DNA of 64,000 nt, taken from assembly GCF_022662475.1 (NCBI RefSeq), contig NZ_JAKNQQ010000003.1, positions 474,853 through 538,852 on the forward strand, in the 5' to 3' direction. A program made the position numbers and the translations under genes. Every line of letters begins with the position of its first letter. Position 1 is the stretch's first letter. Of the stretch, positions 38,467-47,228 are shown piece by piece. The notes below the pieces were generated by a model. That model did no database searches and was not told the origin of the DNA. It was given only the letters and a program-made list of their open reading frames with translations. The stretch comes from Sphingomonas sp. TREG-RG-20F-R18-01. GTDB taxonomy: Bacteria > Pseudomonadota > Alphaproteobacteria > Sphingomonadales > Sphingomonadaceae.

Positions 38467-39711
38467 ATGGGGGGTATGGAAGCCGAGATGAAGTTCGCTA
38501 CGTCCGCCGCCGGTCGATTCGACACACGCCGCCTCGCAGCGGTCGATGCGTTTCTGCAGGAGCGTTACCTCGACACCGGCAGGCTCCCGCACGCGCAGAT
38601 CCTGATCGCGCAAGGCGGCGAAATCGCGCATTTTTCCTCGCTCGGCCCGGCGCGCGAGGGCGAAGCCGCGCCGATCGATGCGCGCTCGCTGTTCCGGATC
38701 GCGAGCATGACCAAGCCGGTCACGTCGGTTGCGTTCATGATGCTGGTCGAGGAAGGCCGCGTCGCGCTCGACACGCCGGTTCATCACGTCCTCCCCGAGT
38801 TTAAGGGCGTCGGCGTCTATGCCGGCGGCGGTGGCGGCGTGCCGTTCCAGACCCGGCCGACCGACGAGCCGATGCGGATGATCGACCTGCTCCGCCACAC
38901 CGCGGGCCTCACCTACGGCTTCCAGAACCGCACCAACGTCGACGCCGCGCACCGCGAACTCCGGCTGGAGAGCTGGCACGGCAACCATGACCTCGACGGC
39001 TTCGTCGCCGCGCTCGCCAAGCTGCCGCTCGAATTCTCGCCGGGCGACGCGTGGAACTACTCGGTCGCGACCGACGTGCTCGGCGCGGTCGTGCAGCGCG
39101 TTTCGGGGATGCCGCTCGAACAATTCTTCCGCGACCGCATCTTCGCGCCGCTCGGGATGGACGACACTTTCTTCCACGTCCCCGAAGACAAGATCGATCG
39201 CCTCACCGACTGCTACACCTTCGTCCCCGGCAAGGGCCGCATTCTTTACGACCGCGGTGCCGCAAGCGCGTGGAGCCGGGCGCCCAAGCTGGTCTCGGGC
39301 GGCGGCGGGCTGGTCTCGACCGCGCTCGATTATCATCGCTTCTGCTGCATGCTGCTGGGCGGCGGCGAGCTCGACGGCGAACGCATCCTCGCGCGCAAGA
39401 CGATCGACCTGATGACGCTCAACCATTTGCCCGGCGGGTCCGACCTGTCGAGAATGTCCAGGTCCCTGTTCAGCGAGGCGGCGAATGCGGGGACGGGGTT
39501 CGGGCTCGGCTTCGCGGTCAATATCGACGTTGCGCGCTCGATGATCCCGGGCTCGGTCGGCGAATATTATTGGGGTGGGATGTTCTCCACCGCCTTTTTC
39601 ATCGATCCGGTCGAACAATTGCACATGGTGTTCATGACGCAGGTGTCGCCGTCCAGCCTCTACCCGATCCGTCGTGAGTTGAAGACGTTGATTTACAGTG
39701 CGCTGACCTGA
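38467..39711 (+). CDS. serine hydrolase of the beta-lactamase/EstB family
   Basis: About 414 residues. It carries the SxxK motif (RIASMTKPVTSVA near residue 75) and the tyrosine motif (WNYSVATDVLG) of class C beta-lactamases, penicillin-binding esterases and related hydrolases; FFRDRIFAPLGMDDTFFHV is typical. No signal peptide is seen, so a cytoplasmic esterase/lactonase is more likely than antibiotic resistance. Start is uncertain: ATGs at 38467, 38476 and 38488 are all in frame. The first is given, though 38488 has GGAAG at good spacing. It is divergent from the acyl-CoA ligase. Confidence 0.88.
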   Translation: MGGMEAEMKFATSAAGRFDTRRLAAVDAFLQERYLDTGRLPHAQILIAQGGEIAHFSSLGPAREGEAAPIDARSLFRIASMTKPVTSVAFMMLVEEGRVALDTPVHHVLPEFKGVGVYAGGGGGVPFQTRPTDEPMRMIDLLRHTAGLTYGFQNRTNVDAAHRELRLESWHGNHDLDGFVAALAKLPLEFSPGDAWNYSVATDVLGAVVQRVSGMPLEQFFRDRIFAPLGMDDTFFHVPEDKIDRLTDCYTFVPGKGRILYDRGAASAWSRAPKLVSGGGGLVSTALDYHRFCCMLLGGGELDGERILARKTIDLMTLNHLPGGSDLSRMSRSLFSEAANAGTGFGLGFAVNIDVARSMIPGSVGEYYWGGMFSTAFFIDPVEQLHMVFMTQVSPSSLYPIRRELKTLIYSALT

Positions 39712-39718
39712 CCCCTTC

Positions 39719-39824
39719 GCTTCCCCGGCGAAGGCCGGGGTCCAGTAGCGCCACCTGAGTTGGCGGGCGCTGCGTCAAATTACAAAAACCTCCGCGACTG
39801 GGCCCCGGCCTTCGCCGGGGAAGC
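39719..39824. repeat. Paired inverted repeat (family A), first tandem copy
   Basis: Arms GCTTCCCCGGCGAAGGCCGG and GGCCTTCGCCGGGGAAGC, 106 bases in all, with a GCCACCTGAGTTGGCGGGCG centre. It starts 8 bases after the serine hydrolase stop and repeats at 39934-40039 as part of a 215-bp tandem duplication. Confidence 0.95.
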
Positions 39825-39839
39825 AAACAGGAGAAGACG

Positions 39840-39926
39840 ATGACCGGCCCGTTCACCCAGCTCCACGACGACGTCCTCGTCATCATCTCCAACAATTCGC
39901 CGGTCGACGCACGCGCATTGACCTGA
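39840..39926 (+). pseudogene. truncated 5' copy of the fadJ-like gene
   Basis: A 28-codon frame beginning [19 protein letters not shown], nearly identical to the first 23 codons of the full gene at 40055 ([13 protein letters not shown]), exactly 215 bp upstream. One codon is missing and a few bases differ; after PVDA the sequence switches to a copy of the region around the serine hydrolase stop (codons ending ALT, stop). It has the same AGGAGAAG ribosome-binding site, so a short useless peptide may be made. Confidence 0.85.
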
Positions 39927-39933
39927 ACCTTTC

Positions 39934-40039
39934 GCTTCCCCGGCGAAGGCCGGGGCCCAGGAGCGCCACCTGAGTTGGCGGGCGCTCAGCACAGTTACAA
40001 AAACCTGCGCGACTGGGCCCCGGCCTTCGCCGGGGAAGC
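39934..40039. repeat. Paired inverted repeat (family A), second tandem copy
   Basis: Same 106-base element as 39719-39824 with a few substitutions in its centre. It ends 15 bp before the fadJ-like ATG; the repeat tail and AAACAGGAGAAA provide the ribosome-binding region. Confidence 0.95.
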
Positions 40040-40054
40040 AAACAGGAGAAAACG

Positions 40055-42088
40055 ATGACCGGCCCGATCACCACCCAGCTCCACGACGACGTCCTCGTCA
40101 TCATCTCCAACAACCCGCCGGTCAACGCGCTCGGCGCTGCCGTCCGCCAGGGCCTCGAAGCCGGGATCAAGGAAGGCCTCGCCAACCCGCAGGTCAAGGC
40201 GATGGTGATCCGCTGCGACGGCCGGACCTTCTTCGCGGGCGCGGACATCACCGAGTTCGGCAAACCGATGCAGGAGCCTGGCCTCCCGACGGTGGTCGAC
40301 ATGATCGAAGCATCGGACAAGCCCGTCGTCGCCTCGATCCACGGCACCGCGCTCGGCGGCGGGTGCGAGGTGACGCTTGGCTGCCATTACCGGATAGCCG
40401 TCCCCAGCGCGAAGATCGGCACCCCCGAGGTCAAGCTCGGACTGCTCCCCGGCGCGGGCGGAACGCAGCGGCTGCCACGCATCGCTGGCGTCAAGCTCGC
40501 GCTCGAACTCACCGCCAAGGGCGACCCGATCCCCGCCAAGCTCGCGCTTTCCGCCGGGCTGATCGACAGACTTGCCAATGAAAACAGTCTCGAAGCCGAC
40601 GCGATTGCGTTCGCGCGCGAAGTCGCCGATGCCAGGCCCCTGCTCCGCGCGCGCGACAAGGTTGCGCAGGCCGATCCCGAAGCCGTCGCCCAGTTCAGGA
40701 AAGACAACGCCAAACGCTTCCGCGGCTTCGAGGCCCCCGCCGCCAACATCGCCTGTGTCGAGAAAGCGACCGACGGATCGAGCTTCGACGAGGGTATCGC
40801 GTTCGAGCGGCAGGAATTCATGAAGCTGATGATGGGCGTGCAATCCGCTGCCCAGCGCCACATCTTCTTCGCCGAACGGCAGGCCGCCAAGATCGACGGG
40901 ATCGACCCGAAGATCCCGCTCCGCGAGATCAAGCGCGTCGGCGTCATCGGCGCGGGCACGATGGGCGGCGGCATCGCGATGAACTTCCTGTCGGCGGGGA
41001 TCCCGGTGACGATCGTCGAAATGGCGCAGGAAGCGCTCGATCGCGGCGCGGGGACGATCCGCAAGAATTACGAAGCCTCCGCCGCCAAGGGCCGTCTCAA
41101 GCCCGAGCAGGTCGAACAGGCGATGGGAGCGCTCAATCCGACGCTCGACTTCGACGCGCTCGCCGACTGCGATCTGATCATCGAGGCGGTCTATGAGAAC
41201 ATGGACGTCAAGAAGGAGATCTTCACCCGGCTCGACGCGATCGCCAAGCCTGGTGCGATCCTCGCGTCGAACACGTCGTATCTCGACATCGACGAGATCG
41301 CCTCGGTCACCAAGCGGCCCGGCGACGTCGTCGGGATGCACTTCTTCTCCCCCGCCAACGTGATGAAACTGCTCGAGGTCGTCCGCGGCGCGCAGACCGA
41401 CGACGATGTGCTCGCAACCGTGATGGCGCTGTCCAAGACGATCAAGAAGGTCGCGGTGGTCGCTGGCGTGTGCGACGGGTTCATCGGCAACCGGATGCTC
41501 AAGCCGCGTCAGGTCGAGGCGATGAAGCTGCTGATGGAAGGCGCGACGCCCGAGCAGATCGACAAGGTCCATGTCGCGTTCGGCATGCCGATGGGGCCGT
41601 TCCAGATGAGCGACCTCGCCGGCGTCGACATCGGCTGGCACCGCGACCCCAATCGCATCGAGAACATTCGCGACGCCCTCGCCGCCGAGGGCCGCTGGGG
41701 GCAGAAGACCGGTAAGGGCTTCTACGATTATGACGAGAAGCGGAACCCGACGCCTTCAGCCCGGGTCGCCGAAATCATCGAGGACTTCCGCTCCAAGTCG
41801 AACATGCAGAAGCGCGAGATCAGCGACCAGGAGATCGTCGAGAAGACGCTCTACACAATGGTCAACGAAGGCGCGCTGATCCTCGAGGAGAAGATGGCGC
41901 AGCGCGCGAGCGATATCGATGTGGTGTGGATCTACGGCTACGGCTGGCCGGTCTATCATGGCGGGCCGATGTTCTGGGCGGATACCGAGGGGCTGAAGAC
42001 GATCGTCGCGGGGCTGGAGAAGCACGGGTTCGCGGTGGCGGAGCTGCTGAAGTCGAAAGCCGAGAGCGGTGGCCGGTTCAATGGGTAA
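40055..42088 (+). CDS. bifunctional enoyl-CoA hydratase / 3-hydroxyacyl-CoA dehydrogenase (FadJ/FadB-like)
   Basis: 677 residues of the monofunctional-multidomain beta-oxidation type. Residues 1-190 are a crotonase domain ([14 protein letters not shown], the oxyanion loop [15 protein letters not shown] and acidic [14 protein letters not shown]). After a linker comes the NAD-binding domain ([19 protein letters not shown], residues 297-315) and the dehydrogenase helical domains with [15 protein letters not shown]. It hydrates enoyl-CoA and oxidises the hydroxyacyl-CoA. No thiolase gene is seen nearby. A truncated copy of its 5' end precedes it. Confidence 0.95.
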   Translation: MTGPITTQLHDDVLVIISNNPPVNALGAAVRQGLEAGIKEGLANPQVKAMVIRCDGRTFFAGADITEFGKPMQEPGLPTVVDMIEASDKPVVASIHGTALGGGCEVTLGCHYRIAVPSAKIGTPEVKLGLLPGAGGTQRLPRIAGVKLALELTAKGDPIPAKLALSAGLIDRLANENSLEADAIAFAREVADARPLLRARDKVAQADPEAVAQFRKDNAKRFRGFEAPAANIACVEKATDGSSFDEGIAFERQEFMKLMMGVQSAAQRHIFFAERQAAKIDGIDPKIPLREIKRVGVIGAGTMGGGIAMNFLSAGIPVTIVEMAQEALDRGAGTIRKNYEASAAKGRLKPEQVEQAMGALNPTLDFDALADCDLIIEAVYENMDVKKEIFTRLDAIAKPGAILASNTSYLDIDEIASVTKRPGDVVGMHFFSPANVMKLLEVVRGAQTDDDVLATVMALSKTIKKVAVVAGVCDGFIGNRMLKPRQVEAMKLLMEGATPEQIDKVHVAFGMPMGPFQMSDLAGVDIGWHRDPNRIENIRDALAAEGRWGQKTGKGFYDYDEKRNPTPSARVAEIIEDFRSKSNMQKREISDQEIVEKTLYTMVNEGALILEEKMAQRASDIDVVWIYGYGWPVYHGGPMFWADTEGLKTIVAGLEKHGFAVAELLKSKAESGGRFNG

Positions 42089-42116
42089 GGGTGCGACCGT
42101 GGCGCCCGGTCGCATT

Positions 42117-42194
42117 GTTCCCCCGCGCAGGCGGGGGCCCAGGATTACGCGCGCAGCGTTTGATACCCTGGGCTCCCGCCTGCGCGGGAGAACA
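42117..42194. repeat. Paired inverted repeat (family F)
   Basis: TTGTTCCCCCGCGCAGGCGG (from 42117) and its inverse CCCGCCTGCGCGGGAGAACA (ending 42194) flank a GGGCCCAGGATTACGC / GTTTGATACCCTGGGC inner inverted segment. It lies 29 bp after the fadJ-like stop and directly before the family B element. Confidence 0.85.
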
Positions 42195-42210
42195 GTAAGT
42201 GAAGCAGCTT

Positions 42211-42346
42211 CTTCTCCCTCTCCCCGCTTGCGGGGAGAGGGCAAGCGAGGCGCAGCCGAAGCGCGGGAGAGGGGCAGTACAGAGAGGTCGCTCTGCTGTA
42301 CTGCCCCTCTCCCCGGCCCTCTCCCCGCAAGCGGGGAGAGGGAGAA
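42211..42346. repeat. Paired inverted repeat (family B) abutting the amidase start
   Basis: CTTCTCCCTCTCCCCGCTTG from 42211 and the inverse CAAGCGGGGAGAGGGAGAA ending at 42346. The next base begins the amidase GTG, so the arm GGGGAGAGGGAGAA is also its ribosome-binding region. Closest relatives in the window: 16183-16314 and 44841-44971. Confidence 0.9.
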
Positions 42347-43654
42347 GTGAAAACCGCCCTGCAAACCGCCGCCGCGATCCGCGCGGGTGAAACCACCGCG
42401 CTCGCGGAATGCGAAGCCGCGATCGCCCGCATTGAATCCGGCGACACCGCAATCAACGCCGTCGTCGTCCGAGACTTCGACCGCGCCCGCGAAGCCGCGC
42501 GCGCGATCGACGCCAGCCCCAAGGACGATGCCCGCCCCCTCCTCGGCGTCCCCATGACGGTCAAGGAAAGCTTCGACGTAGCCGGCCTCGTCACCTGCTG
42601 GGGCTTCCCCGAACACGCAGACTTCACGGCAAGCGAAGACGCAGTCCAGGTCACCCGCCTCAAAAACGCTGGCGCGGTCATCCTCGGCAAAACCAACGTC
42701 CCCGTCGCGCTAGCCGACCTCCAGACCAACAACCCCGTCTACGGCCGCACCCGCAACCCGCTCGACCTCACCCGCGTCCCCGGCGGCTCCTCCGGCGGTG
42801 CTGCAGCTGCCCTCGCAGCAGGCTTCGTCCCCATCGAGATCGGCTCCGACATCGGCGGATCGATCCGCCTCCCCGCCGCTTTCTGCGACGTGTGGGGTCA
42901 CAAGCCAACCTACAACGCGCTGTCATCCTTCGGCCATAACTTCCCGAGAACACACAGTTGTGGCGTAGCTCTCAACGTCGTCGGCCCGCTCGCCCGCGAC
43001 CCCGACGATCTGGAAGCCCTGTTCGGCGTGATGGGCGGCGACGCGCTCGCCAGACCAGCCCCGCGCGGCCCCGGCGACTGGCGGATCCTGCTGCTCCCGG
43101 AACACCCGCTCGCCAAATCGCAAGCCACGATCCAGACCGCTATCGCCGCGGTGGGCGAAGCCTTCCGGGCGGCGGGCGCGCAGGTCGACGACGCCAGCAC
43201 GCTCCTGCCCGATCTTGTCGCGCAACACGGCGCCTATATCCACATGCTCGTCGTCGCGATGGCGCGCGGCGCGCCGATGGAAGGCGGTCAGCCGCTCGTG
43301 CTTCCCGACTGGTTCACGCTGATCGACGCGCAGGCCAAGTCCCGCCGCAACTGGGCGCGCCTGTTCACGCACTATGACGCGGTGATCGCACCGATCTGGG
43401 GCACCACCGCTTACGCCCACGACGACACCCCGCTGATGACTCGCATCGCGACGATCGACGGGCAGGACACACCGGCGGGGGTCCAGATGGCCTATCCCGG
43501 TCTCGCCACGTTCCCGATGCTTCCCGCGACCAGCGTACGGGTCGGGACCGATCCCGACGGCCTGCCGATCGGGGTGCAGGTGATCGCCGATTACAACCGG
43601 GATTACACCGCGATCGCGATCGCCCGCGCCGCGCATGAATTGATGAGGAGTTGA
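42347..43654 (+). CDS. amidase (amidase signature family)
   Basis: 435 residues. The Ser-Ser-Lys catalytic set is visible: lysine in GVPMTVKESFD near residue 71, and the signature GGSSGGAAAALAAGFVPIEIGSD with GGSIRLPAAF near 145-175. It hydrolyses an amide; the substrate is unknown, and GatA is unlikely because no gatB/gatC adjoins. The start is a GTG placed at the end of a family B repeat; no in-frame ATG lies within the next 60 codons before the first family motif. It runs into the acyl-CoA dehydrogenase gene with a 4-bp gap. Confidence 0.92.
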   Translation: MKTALQTAAAIRAGETTALAECEAAIARIESGDTAINAVVVRDFDRAREAARAIDASPKDDARPLLGVPMTVKESFDVAGLVTCWGFPEHADFTASEDAVQVTRLKNAGAVILGKTNVPVALADLQTNNPVYGRTRNPLDLTRVPGGSSGGAAAALAAGFVPIEIGSDIGGSIRLPAAFCDVWGHKPTYNALSSFGHNFPRTHSCGVALNVVGPLARDPDDLEALFGVMGGDALARPAPRGPGDWRILLLPEHPLAKSQATIQTAIAAVGEAFRAAGAQVDDASTLLPDLVAQHGAYIHMLVVAMARGAPMEGGQPLVLPDWFTLIDAQAKSRRNWARLFTHYDAVIAPIWGTTAYAHDDTPLMTRIATIDGQDTPAGVQMAYPGLATFPMLPATSVRVGTDPDGLPIGVQVIADYNRDYTAIAIARAAHELMRS

Positions 43655-43658
43655 TCCG

Positions 43659-44840
43659 ATGACCCAAGACCTCGAAACCTTCCGCACCGAAACGCGCGCG
43701 TGGCTGGAAGCGAACTGCCCGCCCGAAATGCGCCAACCCGTCCGCTCGGAGAAGGATGCCTGCTGGGGCGGTCGCAATCCGGATTTCCAGCCCGGCCAGA
43801 AGGAATGGATGGACGCGATGGCCTCGCGCGGCTGGACCGTGCCCGACTGGCCCGCGGCCTATGGCGGTGGTGGCCTGTCGCCCGCCGAGACGAAGGTGCT
43901 GCGCGAAGAGATGGCCGCAATCAAGGCACGCAACCCGCTCAATTCTTTCGGTATTTCCATGCTCGGGCCAGCACTGCTCAAATACGGCACCGAGGAGCAG
44001 AAGCGCGACTATCTCCCCAAGATCGCCCGCGGCGAAATCCGCTGGTGCCAGGGGTATAGCGAGCCGAATGCGGGCTCCGACCTCGCCTCGCTCGCCACCT
44101 CGGCGGAGGATGCGGGCGACCATTATGTGATCAACGGACAGAAGGTCTGGACCTCCTACGCCGACAAGGCCGACTGGATCTTCTGCCTGGTCCGCACCTC
44201 CAAGGAGTCGAAGCAGGGCGGGATCAGCTTCGTGCTGTTCGACATGGCGAGCGAAGGCGTCTCGACCAAGCCGATCCTGCTGATCTCGGGCTATTCGCCG
44301 TTCTGCGAGACCTTCTTCGACAATGTGAAGGTGCCGAAGTCGCAGCGCATCCATGAAGAGAACAAGGGCTGGGACGTCGCCAAATATCTGCTCGGCCACG
44401 AACGCGAGATGATCTCCGGCATGGGTCTGGCAAGTTCTGGCGGCAACCCTCTGATAGAAGGCGCTATTGCGACCGTCGGCCTCGACCATGAAGGCCGCCT
44501 CGCGGACCCTCTGCTACGTGCAACGATCGCGATGTTCGAAGTCCGCGCTAAGGCGTTCGGGGCAATGTCCGAACGCTTCATCGACGAGCTCAAGGCAGGC
44601 CGCGCCCATCCCGCGCAGCCCTCGATGATGAAATATTACGGTACCGAGCTCAACAAGAGCCGCCACGAACTCCAGATGGCAGCCGGCGGCTCCGACGCGC
44701 TCGAATGGGAGAGCGAAGCCTCGGGCGGCGGCCGCGAGGCGCGCGCGTGGCTGCGCACCAAGGCGAACTCGATCGAGGGCGGGACGAGCGAGGTCCAGCT
44801 CAACATCATCGCCAAGCGCATCCTGGAATTGCCGGCGTAA
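43659..44840 (+). CDS. acyl-CoA dehydrogenase family protein, 1
   Basis: 393 residues, FAD-dependent alpha,beta-dehydrogenation of an acyl-CoA. The signature WCQGYSEPNAGSDLASL sits near residue 125, the strand ITGQ-type segment NGQKVWTSYADKADWIF follows, and the C-terminus has TKANSIEGGTSEVQLNIIAK. It is 4 bp after the amidase gene and precedes a second, different acyl-CoA dehydrogenase. The pairing suggests a heteromeric enzyme of the type used on bulky or steroid-like substrates, but this is inference. Confidence 0.92.
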   Translation: MTQDLETFRTETRAWLEANCPPEMRQPVRSEKDACWGGRNPDFQPGQKEWMDAMASRGWTVPDWPAAYGGGGLSPAETKVLREEMAAIKARNPLNSFGISMLGPALLKYGTEEQKRDYLPKIARGEIRWCQGYSEPNAGSDLASLATSAEDAGDHYVINGQKVWTSYADKADWIFCLVRTSKESKQGGISFVLFDMASEGVSTKPILLISGYSPFCETFFDNVKVPKSQRIHEENKGWDVAKYLLGHEREMISGMGLASSGGNPLIEGAIATVGLDHEGRLADPLLRATIAMFEVRAKAFGAMSERFIDELKAGRAHPAQPSMMKYYGTELNKSRHELQMAAGGSDALEWESEASGGGREARAWLRTKANSIEGGTSEVQLNIIAKRILELPA

Positions 44841-44971
44841 CTTCTCCCTCTCCCGCTTTGCGGGAGAGGGTGGCCAAGCGAAGCGAAGGTCGGGAGAGGG
44901 CACTAACGCGGACGGTATCGTCCGGAACAGCCCCTCTCCCCGACCCTTTCCCCTCCGGGGAGAGGGAGAAG
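44841..44971. repeat. Paired inverted repeat (family B) between the two dehydrogenase genes
   Basis: CTTCTCCCTCTCCCGCTTTG from 44841 (directly after the first gene's stop) and an imperfect inverse ending GGGGAGAGGGAGAAG at 44971. The purine end plus GAAGGAAGAACA lies immediately before the second gene's ATG. Confidence 0.9.
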
Positions 44972-44982
44972 AAGGAAGAACA

Positions 44983-46110
44983 ATGCCGCTCTATCTCAAT
45001 GACGACCAAACCACCCTCCAGGACACGATCCGCGATTTCGTCGCGGAGCAGGCCCCCGTCAGCCACATGCGCGGTTTGCGCGACGCAAATGACGCGACCG
45101 GCTTCAGCCGCGATCTCTGGCGCAGCTTCGCCGAAATGGGCTTCACGGGCATCCTGATCGACGAGGCGGATGGCGGCCTTGGCCTCGGCCATGTCGAGGC
45201 GGGCGTCGTGCTCGAGGAGATCGGCCGCAACCTGTCACCCTCGCCCTTCCTCACGACCGCAGTCGCCGCAGTCGAAGCGCTCAAAGGCAGCGCGCACGCC
45301 GCGCGCTGGTTCCCCGGCATCCTCAGCGGCGAAACCGTCGCCGCGCTCGCGATCGACGAAGGAGCGAAGCATCGCGACACCGTCACGCTGACCGCCGAGC
45401 GATCCGGCAACGGCTTCAAGCTGTCGGGCAAGAAGCAGTTCGTCACGCACGGCCACGTCGCCGACCTGCTGATCGTCTCCGCACGCACCGCCGGCAGTGC
45501 TGCCGATGCGGAAGGCGTAACGCTGTTCGCGATCCCGAAGGACGCGGCGAACCTGACCGCCACCCCCGAACGCCTTACGGATGCCAGCATCGCGGCGCGG
45601 CTCGAGTTCGACGGCGTGGAAGTCGATGCCGACGCGGTGATCGGCGACGTCGACGGCGGGCGCACCCCGCTCGACCGCCTGCTCCGCGCAGGCCGGACGG
45701 GCGCGTCGGCCGAGCTGCTCGGCGTCGGCGGTGGCGCGATGGACATGACCGTCGGCTACCTCAAGGAGCGCAAGCAGTTCGGCACGCTGATCGGCAGCTT
45801 CCAGGCGCTCCAGCACCGCGCCGCGCATCTCTATTCGGAAATGGAAGTCGCGCGGGCGGCGGTGCTCAAGGCGCAGCAACTGCTTGATGCCGGCAGCGTC
45901 CACGCCGACGAAGCGGTGTCGGTCGCCAAGGCAATGACCGCGCTCGCCACCACGCTGTCGGTGCAGGAGGGTGTCCAGATGCACGGCGGGATCGGGATGA
46001 CCGACGAATATGACATCGGCTTCTACATGAAGCGCGCGCGCGTGCTGGCCGAGATGTTCGGCGACGCCAACTTCCACGCGGACCGGCTCGCGCGCGCGGC
46101 GGGATACTGA
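44983..46110 (+). CDS. acyl-CoA dehydrogenase family protein, 2
   Basis: 375 residues, diverged from the preceding copy. Recognisable are SFAEMGFTGILIDEADGGLG near the N-terminus, the central sheet GNGFKLSGKKQFVTHG, and the C-terminal MDMTVGYLKERKQFGTLIGSFQALQ and MHGGIGMTDEYDIGFYMKRA. The strand that would carry the usual Y-(T/S)-E-P motif is divergent, as in the smaller partners of two-subunit dehydrogenases. It likely works with the first gene product. Confidence 0.9.
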   Translation: MPLYLNDDQTTLQDTIRDFVAEQAPVSHMRGLRDANDATGFSRDLWRSFAEMGFTGILIDEADGGLGLGHVEAGVVLEEIGRNLSPSPFLTTAVAAVEALKGSAHAARWFPGILSGETVAALAIDEGAKHRDTVTLTAERSGNGFKLSGKKQFVTHGHVADLLIVSARTAGSAADAEGVTLFAIPKDAANLTATPERLTDASIAARLEFDGVEVDADAVIGDVDGGRTPLDRLLRAGRTGASAELLGVGGGAMDMTVGYLKERKQFGTLIGSFQALQHRAAHLYSEMEVARAAVLKAQQLLDAGSVHADEAVSVAKAMTALATTLSVQEGVQMHGGIGMTDEYDIGFYMKRARVLAEMFGDANFHADRLARAAGY

Positions 46111-46131
46111 GCGGCCCCTTGCCAAAATGTT

Positions 46132-46234
46132 CTTCCCCGGCGAAGGCCGGGCCCAGTAGAGAGCGGGTGATGGCGCGCGATGCGCTTCGATGACCCTGGC
46201 CATCGCAACTGGGCCCCGGCCTTCGCCGGGGAAG
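46132..46234. repeat. Paired inverted repeat (family A) before tesB
   Basis: CTTCCCCGGCGAAGGCCGGG from 46132 and the inverse GGCCCCGGCCTTCGCCGGGG ending at 46234, around a centre of about 50 bases. One arm lacks one C/G relative to the others. Lies between the second dehydrogenase and the thioesterase, ending 21 bp before its ATG. Confidence 0.9.
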
Positions 46235-46255
46235 TGCTAGAGAGTGACACGTTAA

Positions 46256-47131
46256 ATGACCGACCCCATCCCCGCCCGGCTTGCGCAGGACCTAATCGAC
46301 CTGCTCGATGTCGAGGAGATCGACACCGACCTCTATCGTGGTTCCAGGGGCAACGACGGGTTCGGGCGCGTGTTCGGCGGACAGGTGATCGCACAGGCCC
46401 TTCAAGCGGCGCAGCGGTCGACCGATGCGCCGAAGGCGGCGCATTCGCTCCACGCCTATTTCATGCGGCCCGGCGCGGAGGATCACCCGATCCTCTACCG
46501 TGTCGTCCGCGACTTCGACGGCAAGAGCTTCTCGACCCGCCGCGTGATAGCGACCCAGCGCGGCGTGCCGATCCTCAACCTCGCCTGCTCCCTGCAGATC
46601 CCGGAGGATGGCCTGGCGCATCAGGACGCGATGCCCGAGGTCCCCCCGCCCGAGGACCTGACCAACGACCGCGACCTGCGGCTCGCGATGATCGACCGGA
46701 TCCCCGAACGCTACCGCGCGATGTTCCTGCGTCCGCGGATGGTCGAGATCCGCCCGGTCTCCCCGCGCAGCTGGCTCGATCCGGTGCCGCACGCGCCGTT
46801 CCAGAACAGCTGGTTCCGCGTCGTCGCACCGATCGGCGACGATCCCGCGATGCACCGCGCGATTCTCGCTTATGCATCCGACATGTCGCTGCTTGGCACC
46901 GCGACGCTGCCGCATGGCGTCAACTGGATGATGAACAAGCTCCAGACCGCGAGCCTCGACCATTCGCTATGGCTCCACGAGGACTTCCGGGCGGACGAAT
47001 GGCTGCTCTACGCCTGCGACAGCCCGTGGGCGGGGCACGCCCGCGGGTTCAACCGCGGGAAGATCTTCGCGCGCGATGGGCGACTGGTCGCCAGCGTCGC
47101 CCAGGAAGGACTGATCCGCCTGCGCGAATAG
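46256..47131 (+). CDS. tesB: acyl-CoA thioesterase II (TesB)
   Basis: Hydrolyses acyl-CoA to free acid and CoA. 291 residues, two hotdog domains. Conserved parts are RVFGGQVIAQALQAAQRS, AHSLHAYFMRPGAEDHPILY and the C-terminal domain with SLDHSLWLHEDFRADEWLLY (catalytic Asp/Gln region) and RGKIFARDGRLVASVAQEG. Length and motifs match the TesB family. It closes the acyl-CoA block and is convergent with mltG (97 bp between). Confidence 0.94.
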   Translation: MTDPIPARLAQDLIDLLDVEEIDTDLYRGSRGNDGFGRVFGGQVIAQALQAAQRSTDAPKAAHSLHAYFMRPGAEDHPILYRVVRDFDGKSFSTRRVIATQRGVPILNLACSLQIPEDGLAHQDAMPEVPPPEDLTNDRDLRLAMIDRIPERYRAMFLRPRMVEIRPVSPRSWLDPVPHAPFQNSWFRVVAPIGDDPAMHRAILAYASDMSLLGTATLPHGVNWMMNKLQTASLDHSLWLHEDFRADEWLLYACDSPWAGHARGFNRGKIFARDGRLVASVAQEGLIRLRE

Positions 47132-47228
47132 CGATCGGGGCGTGCCGCGGAATACCCGGGGGGGAAAGCAACCCTCTGGGGAATTGCCCACACCCTGCGT
47201 GGTCCTGCCGTCTTGCAGGCAGCCGCGC

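Noticed and set aside
38467..39711. Antibiotic-inactivating beta-lactamase
   Set aside because: Motifs fit the family, but there is no signal peptide, and context points to esterase-type metabolism.
39712..40054. CRISPR-like spacing of repeats at 39719 and 39934
   Set aside because: Only two copies, each a 106-base palindrome, with the intervening sequence being a copy of the gene start; explained by tandem duplication.
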